Shown piece after piece: positions 21,429-33,848 of a stretch of 64,000 bases of DNA (position 1 is the first letter of the stretch; the number at the start of each line of letters is the position of its first letter). The stretch spans positions 13,224,001-13,288,000 of the forward strand of contig NC_083607.1 of assembly GCF_029168945.1 (NCBI RefSeq). The letters are read 5' to 3'. The notes below the pieces were generated by a model that ran no database searches, was not told where the DNA came from, and saw nothing but the letters and a program-made list of their open reading frames with translations. The translations under genes were made by a program, and so were the position numbers. This stretch comes from Cannabis sativa. Its lineage: Eukaryota; Streptophyta; Magnoliopsida; Rosales; Cannabaceae.

Positions 21429-23194
21429 TAGGGGTGAGCATGGGTTAGAAATGGGCCGACCAACTCGGCCAACCCAACCCGAAATGGGCCGAAACATAGT
21501 CACATTTATTGGGCCGAATCTCACATGGGTTGAAAAGAGCCCAACCCGCACCATATGGGTTGATAATCGGGCTAATAGTTTTTCAACCCAATCAACCCAA
21601 ACTGGGCCGACTAGCCCAACCCAACTAAAAATAATTTTTTAAAAAATAATATAGGTATAGTATTTTTGAAATGCAAACCCTAAACCTAATACAACAACAT
21701 AACTCATTCCTCTCTCTCCAACAACAAACCCACTCCCAGCCGTCACTCTCACTCAACCCTTTTTTTTTTATTTTGAAAAAAAAAATAACTCAAACCTCCA
21801 TAGCTCTCTTCTCTCTCACTCAATCACCCTCACACTCATCTCCCTGCCCCTTTGTTGTGTCTCCCATCCACTCATCTAGTTCCAGCAGTGTTCTCCCACC
21901 CTAGCCGCACGAGCACCATCGTTCAGATCTCCATCCGCGACGGCCATTTGCACTTGGAACCACACTGTCCAACTCTCCACATGCCAGCCGCACCTACTTA
22001 ACTTGTAAGATTTTTTTTCTCTTCTCTTCTCTAATCTTTTTCATTTATTTTTCTATGTTGGAAGGAACTGGAGCTATATTTTTTTTTTGTTTCGTAAGCA
22101 TCTCAGCGGTCAGACAAAGGCTGGAGTTCATTGTTCTCAAGTGTTGGAGTTCGTTGTTCTCGGTGACAAAAAACTCAGGTCTTCATCTTACTTTTTTTGA
22201 CCTTATTTTTTCTGATAAATATAATATTTGTTTGTGTATATGAAGTTTTAGTTTTTATTTTGCTACTGTTTACATATTTATTTATTTATTCTTATAAATT
22301 ATTTGGTTCTACTATAAGTTTTTGCTATGATATTTAAATAGTATGTTGATTATAATTTAAATAAAAATAAATTTGAATATAAATTGATTCTTAGCTACTG
22401 TTCTTTTGAATATAAATTTTGGCTAATGCAATTTGCTACTATAATAGTGTATATATATAGCATATGGTTTACTCTCCATATTATGATTTTATTTAGTTAC
22501 TAACAATATGTTATAAAGCTTCTTTGATTTGATTGAAAATAAAACTGTATCATATGTTGTGATACATAACATTGTTTATTGATACACTATGTAATAATGC
22601 TAGTTACTTTGTGTCTCTTTAATCTATGTGGTTGTTTTATTGTTGGTTTTGTTTATAGATACAAGTTTTGGTACATTTATAGATGTAATGGATAGGTATG
22701 TTGAAGAAGGTATAACTTTTTTTTTTTTTTTTTTTATAATGATTGTTTTAAAAATTAATAATTTAATTTTATTATGCTAATTTAATTTAAATAATTTGAG
22801 TAACTTAGTTTTTGAATTGTAGGTAATAAAAGAAAAGGTCAAAGCATCAACAAAAGTGAAGACTATTGGCATTGTTAATTGATGTCTACGTAGAAGAACA
22901 TCGATTTTATTTAAATTTGGATGACTGTAATAAGTTATTTTTGATGTTTGAATTTTTTATGACTTTGCCTGAACTTTATATTTATTCAATCATTCAACTC
23001 AATTTTTTTTTAATTGGGAAATTTTAATTGCAAAAAATTAGGGTTGTAACTCAACCCGATAAATAATGGGTTGGTTTGGGTTGGGTTATAATTAAAATTT
23101 GATATGAATGAGTTAAAATTTAATAGGATGATCTCATTGGGTTGGCCCACTAAAATAGCCTCAACCCGGCCAACCCAACCCATGCACAGGGCTA
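21429..23194. mobile_element. Non-autonomous hAT-like transposon (1.77 kb)
   Basis: Terminal sequences TAGGGGTGAGCATGGGTT and (reverse complement of the right end) TAGCCCTGTGCATGGGTT form an imperfect 18-bp inverted repeat. An 8-bp target duplication, AAAGCTAG, flanks it at 21421-21428 and 23195-23202. Both ends carry many copies of CCAACCC/GGGTTGG as subterminal repeats. The interior has no transposase domain. It holds a CT-rich stretch and a GTAAGA splice-donor-like site that may be leftover 5' UTR of a deleted transposase gene. Confidence 0.8.
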
Positions 23195-23202
23195 AAAGCT
23201 AG

Positions 23203-24297
23203 TAAAAAAGAACCTGACAAAGAAATTCTCAATCAGAAAAAAAAAATTTAAAAACTGACGTGTTGCCAATTGTGTCACTTCATTCGAAAAATAAAAAGAT
23301 AAAACTTTTATTTCAGTATACATAACATAAAATAATTACAAAATACTCGGTATTCTTTCATATTAATAAAGTAAAGTACATTTCCATAAATAATTTAAAA
23401 AAGAGTGTATCCTCAAGTAATTTTCTCTATTATTAAATTTTTGATTAGAATTATTAATATATTTTTTATAACATAGAATTATTAATATTAATAATGCTAT
23501 TATTAGTTAATATATGTCTGTTGTGATAATGTTTTTAAAGATTTCTTTATTAAAAGTTTATAAATTTTTTTAAAAATAAAATATTTATGTTTTTTTAATA
23601 AGTTTATTAGTTATTCAAAAATGTGTTTAAAATAAATAAATAAAATTAGAATTGAATGTGATATTATTTATAAACACAATGTTTATATCATTACTTATAA
23701 TATTTATTAATTATTAATCTAATATATTATTATAATAAATTTGTGGTAACGATGCTTATATAATGTGTTTGTTAAATATTTTATAAGTAAGTTTGTTTTT
23801 TTTTTCAAATATGTTTCATTTATATATGTTTACTATCATATATATTTTGGAAAAATACTTAGATAGAGTCACAAAATATCTCTACATATAGACATTTTTT
23901 CTATTATGTGTCACTCTATTGTTTTATACAAATAATTAATTAATTCATTTTATATTTTTTTTTTGAATAATTGGTGACCCCTAATAAAAAAAGTTACTAA
24001 TATTCAACACTGTGGATCCTTAAGCCTCATTTACTAAAAAAAATCTTCAAATGAAGTGTCTTACACGAGAATTTTTTTTTTTTTTTGAAGAAACACTTCT
24101 GCAATATTTTTGTTTGATATTTATAGTAAAACTTGAAGATTGAACATTATGAACACATTGAACATATAAAACTAAGCTTTATATATATTTGACTGTATAA
24201 ATAATTAATCAAATAAACACTAATTTTTTTTACCACAGTTCATATTACTCTATTAGTATGGCTTTCGATAAATATTATTCACTTGGAGGTTACTTAT
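23203..24297. other. AT-rich intergenic sequence
   Basis: No gene seen. Ends in CTTAT, the left target duplication of the next element (24293-24297). Confidence 0.5.
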
Positions 24298-26189
24298 TGT
24301 TGGAAATTATTTTACCAGGATCTTAGATCTACTCACAAGTATGTTGATTAACACCCTAAATATGAACTTTCTAAAACGATGAAATAAACACATATAAAGT
24401 TTAGGAAACCTTACATTGGGTGCAGCGGAATAATATGACTCATTCCGTTCAGATATCTAGCCCTTGATTCCTTTCTGTAGCAGAGCATTATCAATATCTG
24501 AACCTGGATCGATCTCTTTCTCTGATTCTTTAGCGCTGAAACTTCTTTTTGATGAAAGTCTTTCTTCACGATCTTCCTCACTATGATTGAGGTATCACTT
24601 GCTGTGTGTGGGCACTACTCTAACACTAAGAATTTCGAAATCTTTAGTAAGAAGAGAGAGAGGGAGTGATCGGCCAAAGATAGGGAGAGAGATAGAGGCT
24701 CAGTTTTTTCTGAATGAAAAAGTAGAAAATTTAAGTGTGTTTTTCCTGAAGCCTTCACTATCTATTTATAGCATTCCACTAGGGTTAGGTTTGAATTATT
24801 TGGCATTAAAATAATGAAAATATCAGAGGGAAAACCCTACAAAAGTGGCCGGCCCTATACAGTATGGATTTGGGCCTCACTTTTTGCAATTTTGCAGTTT
24901 TATCACTTCTGTATTTGATTTTCTCAAAAATGCCAATTTTCTAATTCAACAATTCTAACTATTTAATAACTATAAATAATTATTAAATAATATTGTCATT
25001 TATCATATTTATTAATTGAACCATACAAAGTATCATAATTAACAAATATGCCCCTAAAACTCTTTCTTTACAATTTTGCCCTTACTTAGTGAAAAATTCA
25101 CAAATAGACATAGTCTAATTTGAGAATTATAATTGATTAATCAAAACCAATTACATGAGTCTTACAAGCAATATTATCTCAACTAGTGCGGGGACCATGG
25201 GTCTATATAACCGAGCTTCCAATAAGCAGATCAAGAATTTATAACCTAATTTCACTGACTTATTAATTCTTCGTTGAATCCAGGCATAGAACTTAGAATT
25301 GCACTCTCAGTATATAGAATGCTCTATATGTTCCACCATATAGACACATCATTAGTTTTCTATTGTTATAATCCTAATTTGATCAATGATCCTCGATATG
25401 AATGATCTACACTGTAAAGGGATTAGATTACCGTTACACCCTACAATGTATTTAATCCTTAAAACACTTAACCCTCTATAAATGATATTTCAGCTTATGT
25501 GAAATGAGATCTCCACCATTTGTTTTCGTTTGGTCAAGCTCAAAGGAGATCATCCTTTACTTACTATTCGCGAGATAGAAGCTATAGATTCCATGTTTAT
25601 GTTAGCGCTCCCATTCAATTGCACTACCGTGTTCCCAAAATGTACGTATCACCCTGACCCAAAAGTAGGCTTAACTAACAAATCAAAGAACACGACTAGC
25701 CTCTTGAGATTGAGCCTAATCATAACAGGATTAAGATCATTTGATCTAGGATCAACTAGGCGATATTTACTTGAATAGATATTACGGTAAGTTTAATAAA
25801 TCTAAGTCAAAGTTCAATATCGGTCCCTTCCGATGCATACTCCATGCATCCAACCTGAGCTTTACTTTAACCAATGCTCTGGAAAGAACATATCATTTCT
25901 CCAAATGCAAGTAAACTCTTGTTGTAGATTATCATATCAGTAAAACCCTGTGTCTGATAAATCTAGGAAACTTTATTCACATAGTCATGTTTGCTTTCCA
26001 ATGTGTTGACAACACAATAAACAGGATCAGGTATGTGAAAAGGGTTTCAGATGAATTTATACATTATGTACATATAATCATAAAATATATCATGTGAACC
26101 ATGCAACATTAAATGTTATTTCTGATCTATATTAATAAGTAAGTCTGATTATATTGAAATGAGTTTTATTTAGGGCATAAAACCCAACA
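24298..26189 (-). repeat. 3' LTR of the older copia element (1892 bp)
   Basis: Plus strand TGTTGGAAAT...AAAACCCAACA, TG...CA ends. Pairs with 38912-40796. The minus-strand TATA box TATAAATAG (24762-24770) and the purine tract GCAAGTGAGAGTT just inside at 26190-26202 set the orientation. Small ORFs inside it are not genes. Confidence 0.92.
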
Positions 26190-27558
26190 AACTCTCACTT
26201 GCACTAATATAAAACAAAATGTGCATTTCAAATAATCTCAACACCTTGATATACAAATCAAGTGTAGTAGTAGTAAACTCCTCATAATAGGATCTGAAAG
26301 GTTGAATTAAACACAACCTTTTCTCCACCATTACTCTTCCTTAATCACAAAATCATTAATAATGTGAAATTCCTCTCTATATGTCTACTCTTCTTGGGAT
26401 ACTGGATTCTATACCTTTGGCAACTACTTTTGGTTAATCAGGAAATTAACACTAGTAGTTAAGGCAATTTGGAATGGTGCCAAAGATGTATAGAACTTTC
26501 CTTACACTGAATAAGTACCTTTCCTGCAACTTTAACATTCAGTCCCTTTCTGGTAGACCTGGAGACTTCAGATAGGTTTTACACTTCTCCAAAATCACTA
26601 TTCCACCCCCAGAGTAATCACCATCTTATCAGAAAGATTTTCTAGCACAAAGGTAAATTTCGAAATCTGATGTGGTGTATTCTAAGAGTTTTAAACACAC
26701 CCTTATAGACTAACATATAGTTCCTCTTCTTTATCTTAAGATTTACTTGATTGTCTTCCAAGATTCTTCTCCTAGATTAATCTGATACCTACTCATTACT
26801 CTCACTCAACAGCAGGTGTCTGGTCTAAGGCATACAAAAGCATATTTAAGACCTCTCACTGTTGATTTAAGAATTCTTTCATGGCTTTATCTTTTTTGGA
26901 ATAGTTGAGACTTTTCATTAGATAAATAAAATCTATGCCTAGAAGTCGAGAAGCTTCTATAGATTGCCATTAGAAAGAAAATGCGTCAGCATCTTACTAA
27001 TGTAAGTTGCTTGCATTAGAGTAAGTAATTACCAGGTATACCACAAGCCATAGGTTTAGATAAACTCAAACCTATAATACTAGGAACAGGAAGTTTGTTA
27101 AGTCCATAGAATAGACTTATTAACTAAAATTTCCTTTTATGTCCTTGTAATAGAAAACTTTAGGTTATTCCATGTGAATGGATTAAACCATAGTTCTATT
27201 GGCTTTTCTTCTTAGTTTCTTATCTTGACAATCCATTACTTGTTTAAACTCACAATGGATTTTAATCACTAGTGTCTTCCAAGTCATAAGAAGGTGAGTT
27301 CTTAGAAACTCTCCTACTACGACAAGGTACCGTGAATTATGTCTAAGAAAACTAAATGGTATTAACCTCTTTGGTTGTGACAAGACAACATAGGCAGTGG
27401 GATCATCATATGTCAAATAAGATGATAGAACACTTTTGGAATCAAGAATTATATCTCCTTTATTTGCTACTTTATTTTCAGACTTAGTAGTTCTCTTAGA
27501 AAAGTAGTATTTGTTTGAACAAACACTTTCTTATCAATTGACTATGGGATGGTCCACC
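26190..27558 (-). pseudogene. Decayed copia internal sequence, left part
   Basis: Begins at the polypurine tract next to the 3' LTR. The minus strand near it reads LFEMHILFYISAS, resembling the tail found before the PPT in related plant elements. No intact domain. A 77-aa ORF at 27183-27416 shows no known motif. Ends in CCACC, the target duplication of the nested element. Confidence 0.6.
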
Positions 27559-28807
27559 TGTTAGGCTATTTTTAGCCTATGTTTTGGATCCAATTTATGT
27601 GCATTCTTAGCTGTGTTGGGACGGAATTACGCTTGTTTTCTATGTTTTCAGGTTCTTTGGAATAAAAGAGATCTCGGGTGCAGAAATTCGTTAAAAGACG
27701 TGCTGAGCCGAAGAAAACTCAATTTTTGAGCAATTGTGCATATCTGGCCGCGGCTAAACACAACTTGGCCGCGGCTAGATCTCGAGAATTCAGAAGGCTT
27801 CAGTCGCCGCGGCGATGAAGAGGCTCGCCGCGGCGAGTTACGAGATACAGAGAGAGCCTAAATTTGGCACATTCTCGCCGCGGCGAGAGGAAGCTTGGCC
27901 GCGGCGAGATCCCGTACGGACCAGGGGCATTTTCGTCCATCGAACCCTAAATTTCAATTATAAATAGAAAACTGCGATTGGAAGTCAGGGAGAGCGATTT
28001 GGAACCCTAAAACACAGCTGAGAGCGGCAGGAAGAGCATAGAGATTCAAGTGAAGATCCAGAATTCATCCACCAACAGTTCTTTTCTTTATTCCTCTTTA
28101 ATTTATTTATGTTGAATATTGCTATAGGAATGGTTATGGATTTGTTTCTGAACTAAATTTCCCATTTAGGGAGGATGATGATTGTTGTTTAATGTTTTGC
28201 CTAGTTAATGTTTAATTACCATTCCTCAATTCTTGTGTGTGAAATTATCTTAATTTGTGTTTAATTTCATGTTTAAGATTGATCACCTTGTGCATGCTCT
28301 ATGATCTCAATTCAAAATCTGAAAAGTGAGAATTGAGAATGCTAAAATTAAGATAATCGATGTTCTATGTGAAACGAAAGTATTTACATGACTTATGTGA
28401 CGAGTAGATTATTACTTAATGCTGATTTCATGTTAGTTTAATTAAGGAATTAATTAGATAACATGTGATTTAGAATCTAGAAGATCTGAAAGGAGCTAGG
28501 TTATTTCATAATCTGTCATTCACTCCAAGAATAGGATAGTAATTAATCATTAACAATTTGGGTAAACAACAACAGGATTCTCCTCCCTATTGCCTCATCG
28601 TGCTCAACTTTAAAGTGTGTTATTAAGTTTTCTGAATTTCTTTCATATTTTACTGCTTTTAATTCATAATTGCTTTTGATTTACCGAATAGAATCATAAG
28701 TATAATTTAGTGGTACTTAATCCAATTCCCTGTGGGATCGACCTCACCTGTGTGAGATTTACTACTTGATTGCGTATACTTGCGTAGTGTTTAAAAATAT
28801 AGCAACA
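27559..28807 (+). repeat. 5' LTR of the Athila-like element (1249 bp)
   Basis: TGTTAGGCTATTTTTAGCC...AAATATAGCAACA. Differs from the 3' LTR at only a handful of positions and a small indel, so insertion is recent. TATAAATAG at 27959-27967 is the probable promoter. Confidence 0.95.
27748..27904. promoter_or_regulatory. CCGCGG array upstream of the LTR TATA box
   Basis: Six CCGCGG cores at 27748, 27769, 27807, 27828, 27878 and 27899, several inside longer palindromes such as CTCGCCGCGGCGAG. The array ends 55 bp before the TATA box at 27959. The right LTR copy keeps five of six cores (one is CCGCGA). Confidence 0.85.
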
Positions 28808-28813
28808 AGTTTT

Positions 28814-28830
28814 TGGCGCCGTTGCCGGGG
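28814..28830 (+). other. Primer-binding site (tRNA-Asp type)
   Basis: TGGCGCCGTTGCCGGGG, seven bases inside the LTR. It is complementary to the 3' end of plant tRNA-Asp, the primer typical of Athila-type elements. Confidence 0.9.
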
Positions 28831-28954
28831 AATTGTTAAAGATTAATATTACATAAAATTATACTAACTTCTACTTTGGTATATTTTCTCTTGCTGATTT
28901 TTCTAACTTTTTTCTTGCAATATTTTCTTGATTTATTTCAGGAATCCTAAGTGC

Positions 28955-31321
28955 ATGCGCCGTCAAGGACAATCAGTCATATTACCAGTTGATCCTGAAA
29001 TTGAGAAAACTTGCAGGAAGAATCGAAAGAACAAGAGGCAAGAAAGAGTTTCAGCAACTGCTGAAACATCAGAAATCATGGCTGCCAATGTGAACAATAA
29101 TGTTGGGAACAATGGGCGTAATAATGGTAATAATGGAGGCGCTGTGGAAGATCAAGCTAATGGCCGTAGCTTGAGAGATTACATTCTCCCTACTCTGACG
29201 GGAGTGCAGTCATGTATTAGGCCACCGGCAGTGGATGCAAACAACTTCGAGATCAAACCTGCCATCCTTCAAATGGTGCAGTCTTCAGTTCAGTTTGGTG
29301 GTCTCCCTTCTGAAGATCCTAATTTGCATCTCTCTAACTTCATGGAACTTTGTGAAACTTTTAAAGTTAATGGAGTTAGCGACGATGCCATTAGATTGAG
29401 GTTGTTTCCATTTTCGCTCAGAGAACGAGCCAAGAGTTGGTTGAATTCTTTGCCACCGAATTCTATTGCTACATGGAATGATCTGGCAACAAAATTCTTG
29501 TCAAAGTTCTTTCCTCCAGCGAAGTCTGCAAAGCTAAGAGGAGAAATCAATAATTTCTGCCAACAAGATAATGAATCTCTCCATGAGGCTTGGGAGAGGT
29601 TTAAAGATCTGATCAGGAGGTGTCCCCATCATGGTATAGAGAAGTGGATGCTGGTTCACAACTTCTACAACGGGTTGGTTGGTAATACTAGAACTCTAAT
29701 AGATGCAGCAGCGGGCGGAGCTTTTATGAGAAAGAGTGCTAATGAGGCTTACGATCTATTGGAGGAGATGGCTCTAAATAATCAGCAGTGGCCAACTGAA
29801 AGGAGTCAAACTAAGAAAGTAGCTGGTGTGCTAGAGGTTGATGCCATCACAAAATTGACAGCTCAAGTTGAGGCCTTGACAAAGCTGATTGCAGGGCAAG
29901 CTAAACAAGCCCAAGTTATTTGTGAGATATGTGGAGGCAACCATCACTTTTCAGAGTGTCAAGCAGATGTGGATAATTTGCCAATGGATCAAGCAAAAGC
30001 CATTGGGAACTACTCCCAAAATAATAATTATGGGCACAACCAACAGGGGTTCTACCAGCAGAGAAATCAGCCCCAACAAAACCAACAACAAAGACCTAGT
30101 GGCTCCAATATCCAAGCTGATTTATTGCTCCAATTCATGATGGAAACTAAAGCCTCTATTAAAACTCTAGAAACTCAAATGAAACAATTGGCTACTCAAG
30201 TGGCAAACCAAGCTCAAGGAAATTCACCTAGCACTAGTGAGGCAAAAGGAAAAGAGCAATGTAAAGCAATTTCCTTGAGGAGTGGAAAGAATTATGATGG
30301 GCCTGATGTGGTACAACCATTCAATGAAGAAGTTAAAGATCAATCAGCACCAACTCCAACATCAATAGAAAAGAAAACTACTGATAGCCCTGCACCACCA
30401 CAACAGTCTCCACCGATTAGTATTGATCATCATGTAAAGATACCCTATCCTCAGAGACTCCGAAAGACCAATCTAGACAAGCAGTTTACAAAATTTCTAG
30501 AGGTCTTCAAAAGACTACACATCAACATTCCTTTTGCTGAAGCCTTGGAACAAATGCCCCGTTATGTGAAGTTCATGAAGGAGATATTGTCTAAGAAGAG
30601 AAAAATGGAGGACTATGAAACAGTGGCATTAACTGAGGAGTGTAGCGCCATTTTGCAAAAGAAACTACCGCCCAAGCTTAAAGATCCGGGTAGTTTCAAT
30701 ATTCCATGCTCTATAGGGGGTTCGGTGGAAACTAAAGCTCTATGTGATCTGGGAGCAAGCATTAATCTAATGCCGTTGTCTGTCTTCAAAAGGCTAGGAT
30801 TGGGAAAAGCAAAGCCCACAACAGTGACTCTACAACTAGCGGATCGTTCTCTAACTCATCCTCGTGGCATAATTGAAGATGTACTGGTGAAGGTTGGTAA
30901 GTTTATCTTCCCTGCTGATTTCTTAATTCTTGATATGGAGGAAGATTCAACTATTCCCATTATTTTGGGAAGACCATTCTTGGCCACGGGTCGAGCATTA
31001 ATAGATGTTCAGAAGGGGGAGTTAAAGTTGCGAGTGCAAGATGAAGAGGTCAATTTTAATGTTTTTGCCCCAACTGACATTCCTACATGTTGCAAGATTG
31101 AGGTGGTGAAGGGTTCTTTTGTTAAAACTGATAAGAAGAAAGCAAAGCCTAAAGAGCGACTTCGAACGATTCAGCGTCGTTGGAAAAGATTGATGTGTGG
31201 TAGTTCTGAAGGTGAGATTACTCTTGTGCAAAACTCTGAAATCAACACTATTGGTGGTAAATTTTCTTCATTTAGTACGAGGGCTCTTTTGGATGCAAAA
31301 GGTGGACTTGATCCCTTCTGA
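28955..31321 (+). CDS. Athila-like Gag-protease polyprotein (788 aa)
   Basis: Intact ORF. The first in-frame ATG is at 28955 ([18 protein letters not shown]); the open frame extends upstream only from a TTG. After a basic segment and an Asn/Gly-rich stretch, the retrotransposon Gag domain spans roughly residues 90-280: [60 protein letters not shown] and [21 protein letters not shown]-x2-C-x4-H-x4-C knuckle, [13 protein letters not shown], follows near residue 325. A Gln/Asn-rich linker leads to the aspartic protease at about residues 580-700 with active site [11 protein letters not shown], the flap region and [16 protein letters not shown]. The ORF stops shortly after the protease. No RT motif follows. 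Gag and protease would still allow particle formation and maturation for this copy. Confidence 0.93.
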   Translation: MRRQGQSVILPVDPEIEKTCRKNRKNKRQERVSATAETSEIMAANVNNNVGNNGRNNGNNGGAVEDQANGRSLRDYILPTLTGVQSCIRPPAVDANNFEIKPAILQMVQSSVQFGGLPSEDPNLHLSNFMELCETFKVNGVSDDAIRLRLFPFSLRERAKSWLNSLPPNSIATWNDLATKFLSKFFPPAKSAKLRGEINNFCQQDNESLHEAWERFKDLIRRCPHHGIEKWMLVHNFYNGLVGNTRTLIDAAAGGAFMRKSANEAYDLLEEMALNNQQWPTERSQTKKVAGVLEVDAITKLTAQVEALTKLIAGQAKQAQVICEICGGNHHFSECQADVDNLPMDQAKAIGNYSQNNNYGHNQQGFYQQRNQPQQNQQQRPSGSNIQADLLLQFMMETKASIKTLETQMKQLATQVANQAQGNSPSTSEAKGKEQCKAISLRSGKNYDGPDVVQPFNEEVKDQSAPTPTSIEKKTTDSPAPPQQSPPISIDHHVKIPYPQRLRKTNLDKQFTKFLEVFKRLHINIPFAEALEQMPRYVKFMKEILSKKRKMEDYETVALTEECSAILQKKLPPKLKDPGSFNIPCSIGGSVETKALCDLGASINLMPLSVFKRLGLGKAKPTTVTLQLADRSLTHPRGIIEDVLVKVGKFIFPADFLILDMEEDSTIPIILGRPFLATGRALIDVQKGELKLRVQDEEVNFNVFAPTDIPTCCKIEVVKGSFVKTDKKKAKPKERLRTIQRRWKRLMCGSSEGEITLVQNSEINTIGGKFSSFSTRALLDAKGGLDPF

Positions 31322-32597
31322 TGGGGCTCAGGTAAGTTTCTCTCAACCACAATTTTATTTTAACACATTGGGGACAATGTGCATCTTTAGTTTGGGGGGA
31401 GAGATTTAAAATTTTTAGTTTTTTTTTTTGTTCAGTTTTTTTTTTTCGTTTTTTTTTAGTTAGTCTTGTGTGATAGCTAAATTGAAAAATTGATTGAATA
31501 TTGATTGAATTGTTGTTATTCACTTGTGCAATGGATTAAAACATAACTGTGTGCTTGACTTGTAACTTTTTGAATTAAATTGGATGTGTGCTAGGAAGTA
31601 ATTCATGTAGATTTAAAACATTTGCTATTCTCACATATCACCTCTGTTCTATTTGGTTTGTGGAATGATTGAGTGAACATGGAATAGAATTTGTTTGACA
31701 TACTCTCTTGAAGCGAAATCCTTGATGATTTTTGTTTGGAAAGTGATTTAGGCAAGTTTTATTTGGAACGATTGAGCCTTTCAAGCCTGCCTATGAATTT
31801 TTTTTACCATAGTATACCCAAAGTTGAGCCTTAGCCTGTTTTAAAAATTTTTCACCACTTAACTGAGCTGAATTCGTTATTCTAAACTCTTTTCACCCTG
31901 AACATATTTTATTATGCCATGAGCCTTGAAGCAAGTTTGGGGGGGAATAAGTGCTGTAAGTGAAAAAAAAATATAAAGTGTAGGAATGAGAGATTGAAAA
32001 AAAATAATAAGAATATTGTGTGTTGTGCCTATTAAAAAAAAAAGAAAAAAAATGTGTCTTCTTGAAAAAAAATTAAGAAAATTATGAGGTACACACATAA
32101 AAAAAATTGCAATCTCTTATTTCTGTTTTTGGGATATATGGAAAGAAAGCAAAAGAATTGTCTAGGTTTGTTTGGTATAATTGTGCTTATGGTATAGTAT
32201 AGCCTAAATGACTTCTCACCTACCCATGTACCTAAGCCATGTGATGCTAACCGAAAAAGACCTATTGATTCCAAATAGAAATTTGTCAACATTAGTGGAG
32301 AGAGGTATGTCATTCAAACTTATTGATCATCTGTTAGTGGGATGTTGGAAAGTTAGAACAGTTGTGATATTGATGGAAATTGCGATGCTTTATGTTTGTA
32401 TGAATTACTTACTTGTAAACTGCACATTCAACTTAGTTCTTAGAGTTGGCAAGTTGAAATTCTGGTTATTGATGGATCGAAGTTGTGCAGGTGGTGGTAA
32501 CAATTAAATTGTTGGAAAGTTCAGCTATCATTGTCAGTTTTTTTTAGTTTAGTCTTAGTTTACTCGGGGACGAGTAAAGAGTCAGTTTGGGGGAGTT
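31322..32597 (+). other. 3' untranslated region of the Athila-like element
   Basis: AT-rich with G-runs (GGGGGGAG at 31396, GGGGGGGAA at 31939, GGGGGAG at 32589). The last is the polypurine tract before the 3' LTR. No pol or envelope-like ORF is seen; the 99-aa ORF at 32208 has no known motif. Confidence 0.75.
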
Positions 32598-33848
32598 TGT
32601 TAGGCTATTTTTAGCCTATGTTTTGGATCCAATTTATGTGCATTCTTAGCTGTGTTGGGACGGAATTACGCTTGTTTTCTATGTTTTCAGGTTCTTTGGA
32701 ATAAAAGAGATCTCGGGTGCAGAAATTCGTTAAAAGACGTGCTGAGCCGAAGAAAACTCAATTTTTGAGCAATTGTGCATATCTGGCCGCGGCTAAACAC
32801 AACTTGGCCGCGGCTAGATCTCGAGAATTCAGAAGGCTTCAGTCGCCGCGACGATGAAGAGGCTCACCGCGGCGAGTTACGAGATACAGAGAGAGCCTAA
32901 ATTTGGCACATTCTCGCCGCGGCGAGAGGAAGCTTGGCCGCGGCGAGATCCCGTACGGACCAGGGGCATTTTCGTCCATCGAACCCTAAATTTCAATTAT
33001 AAATAGAAAACTGCGATTGGAAGTCAGGGAGAGCGATTTGGAACCCTAAAACACAAACTCGAGAGCGGCAGGAAGAGCATAGAGATTCAAGTGAAGATCC
33101 AGAATTCATCCACCAACAGTTCTTTTCTTTATTCCTCTTTAATTTATTTATGTTGAATATTGCTATAGGAATGGTTATGGATTTGTTTCTGAACTAAATT
33201 TCCCATTTAGGGAGGATGATGATTGTTGTTTAATGTTTTGCCTAGTTAATGTTTAATTACCATTCCTCAATTCTTGTGTGTGAAATTATCTTAATTTGTG
33301 TTTAATTTCATGTTTAAGATTGATCACCTTGTGCATGCTCTATGATCTCAATTCAAAATCTGAAAAGTGAGAATTGAGAATGCTAAAATTAAGATAATCG
33401 ATGTTCTATGTGAAACGAAAGTATTTACATGACTTATGTGACGAGTAGATTATTACTTAATGCTGATTTCATGTTAGTTTAATTAAGGAATTAATTAGAT
33501 AACATGTGATTTAGAATCTAGAAGATCTGAAAGGAGCTAGGTTATTTCATAATCTGTCATTCACTCCAAGAATAGGATAGTAATTAATCATTAACAATTT
33601 GGGTAAACAACAACAGGATTCTCCTCCCTATTGCCTCATCTTGCTCAACTTTAAAGTGTGTTATTAAGTTTTCTGAATTTCTTTCATATTTTACTGCTTT
33701 TAATTCATAATTGCTTTTGATTTACCGAATAGAATCATAAGTATAATTTAGTGGTACTTAATCCAATTCCCTGTGGGATCGACCTCACCTGTGTGAGATT
33801 TACTACTTGATTGCGTATACTTGCGTAGTGTTTAAAAATATAGCAACA
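32598..33848 (+). repeat. 3' LTR of the Athila-like element (1251 bp)
   Basis: Same ends as the 5' LTR. Differences noticed: CCGCGA for CCGCGG, CTCACC for CTCGCC, an ACAAACTCG/ACAGCTG change and CATCTTGC for CATCGTGC. Confidence 0.95.

Larger units (their letters stand above)
27559..33848 (+). mobile_element. Non-autonomous Athila-like Ty3/gypsy element (Gag-protease only)
   Basis: A 6.3 kb element inserted in the older copia element with target duplication CCACC (27554-27558 and 33849-33853). It has near-identical LTRs, a tRNA-Asp type PBS, one long Gag-protease ORF and a polypurine tract, but no reverse transcriptase, RNase H or integrase. The 3' region after the ORF keeps features seen downstream of pol in Athila elements (TTGGGGACAATGT, TTAGTTTGGGGGGAG). 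It must move with enzymes supplied by an autonomous relative. Confidence 0.92.

Noticed and set aside
25530..25778. 82-aa ORF, with a close copy at 40138-40377
   Set aside because: Both lie at the same place inside paired LTRs; conservation is explained by LTR identity, not coding.
28928..28954. Upstream extension of the Gag-protease ORF
   Set aside because: It opens at TTG; the first ATG is 28955, which gives a normal Athila-like Gag start.
29290..29550. Minus-strand ORF inside the Athila-like gag
   Set aside because: Antisense shadow of the Gag capsid domain.
32208..32507. 99-aa ORF as a possible envelope-like or accessory ORF of the Athila-like element
   Set aside because: Too short, no signal or membrane pattern typical of such ORFs; treated as 3' untranslated sequence.
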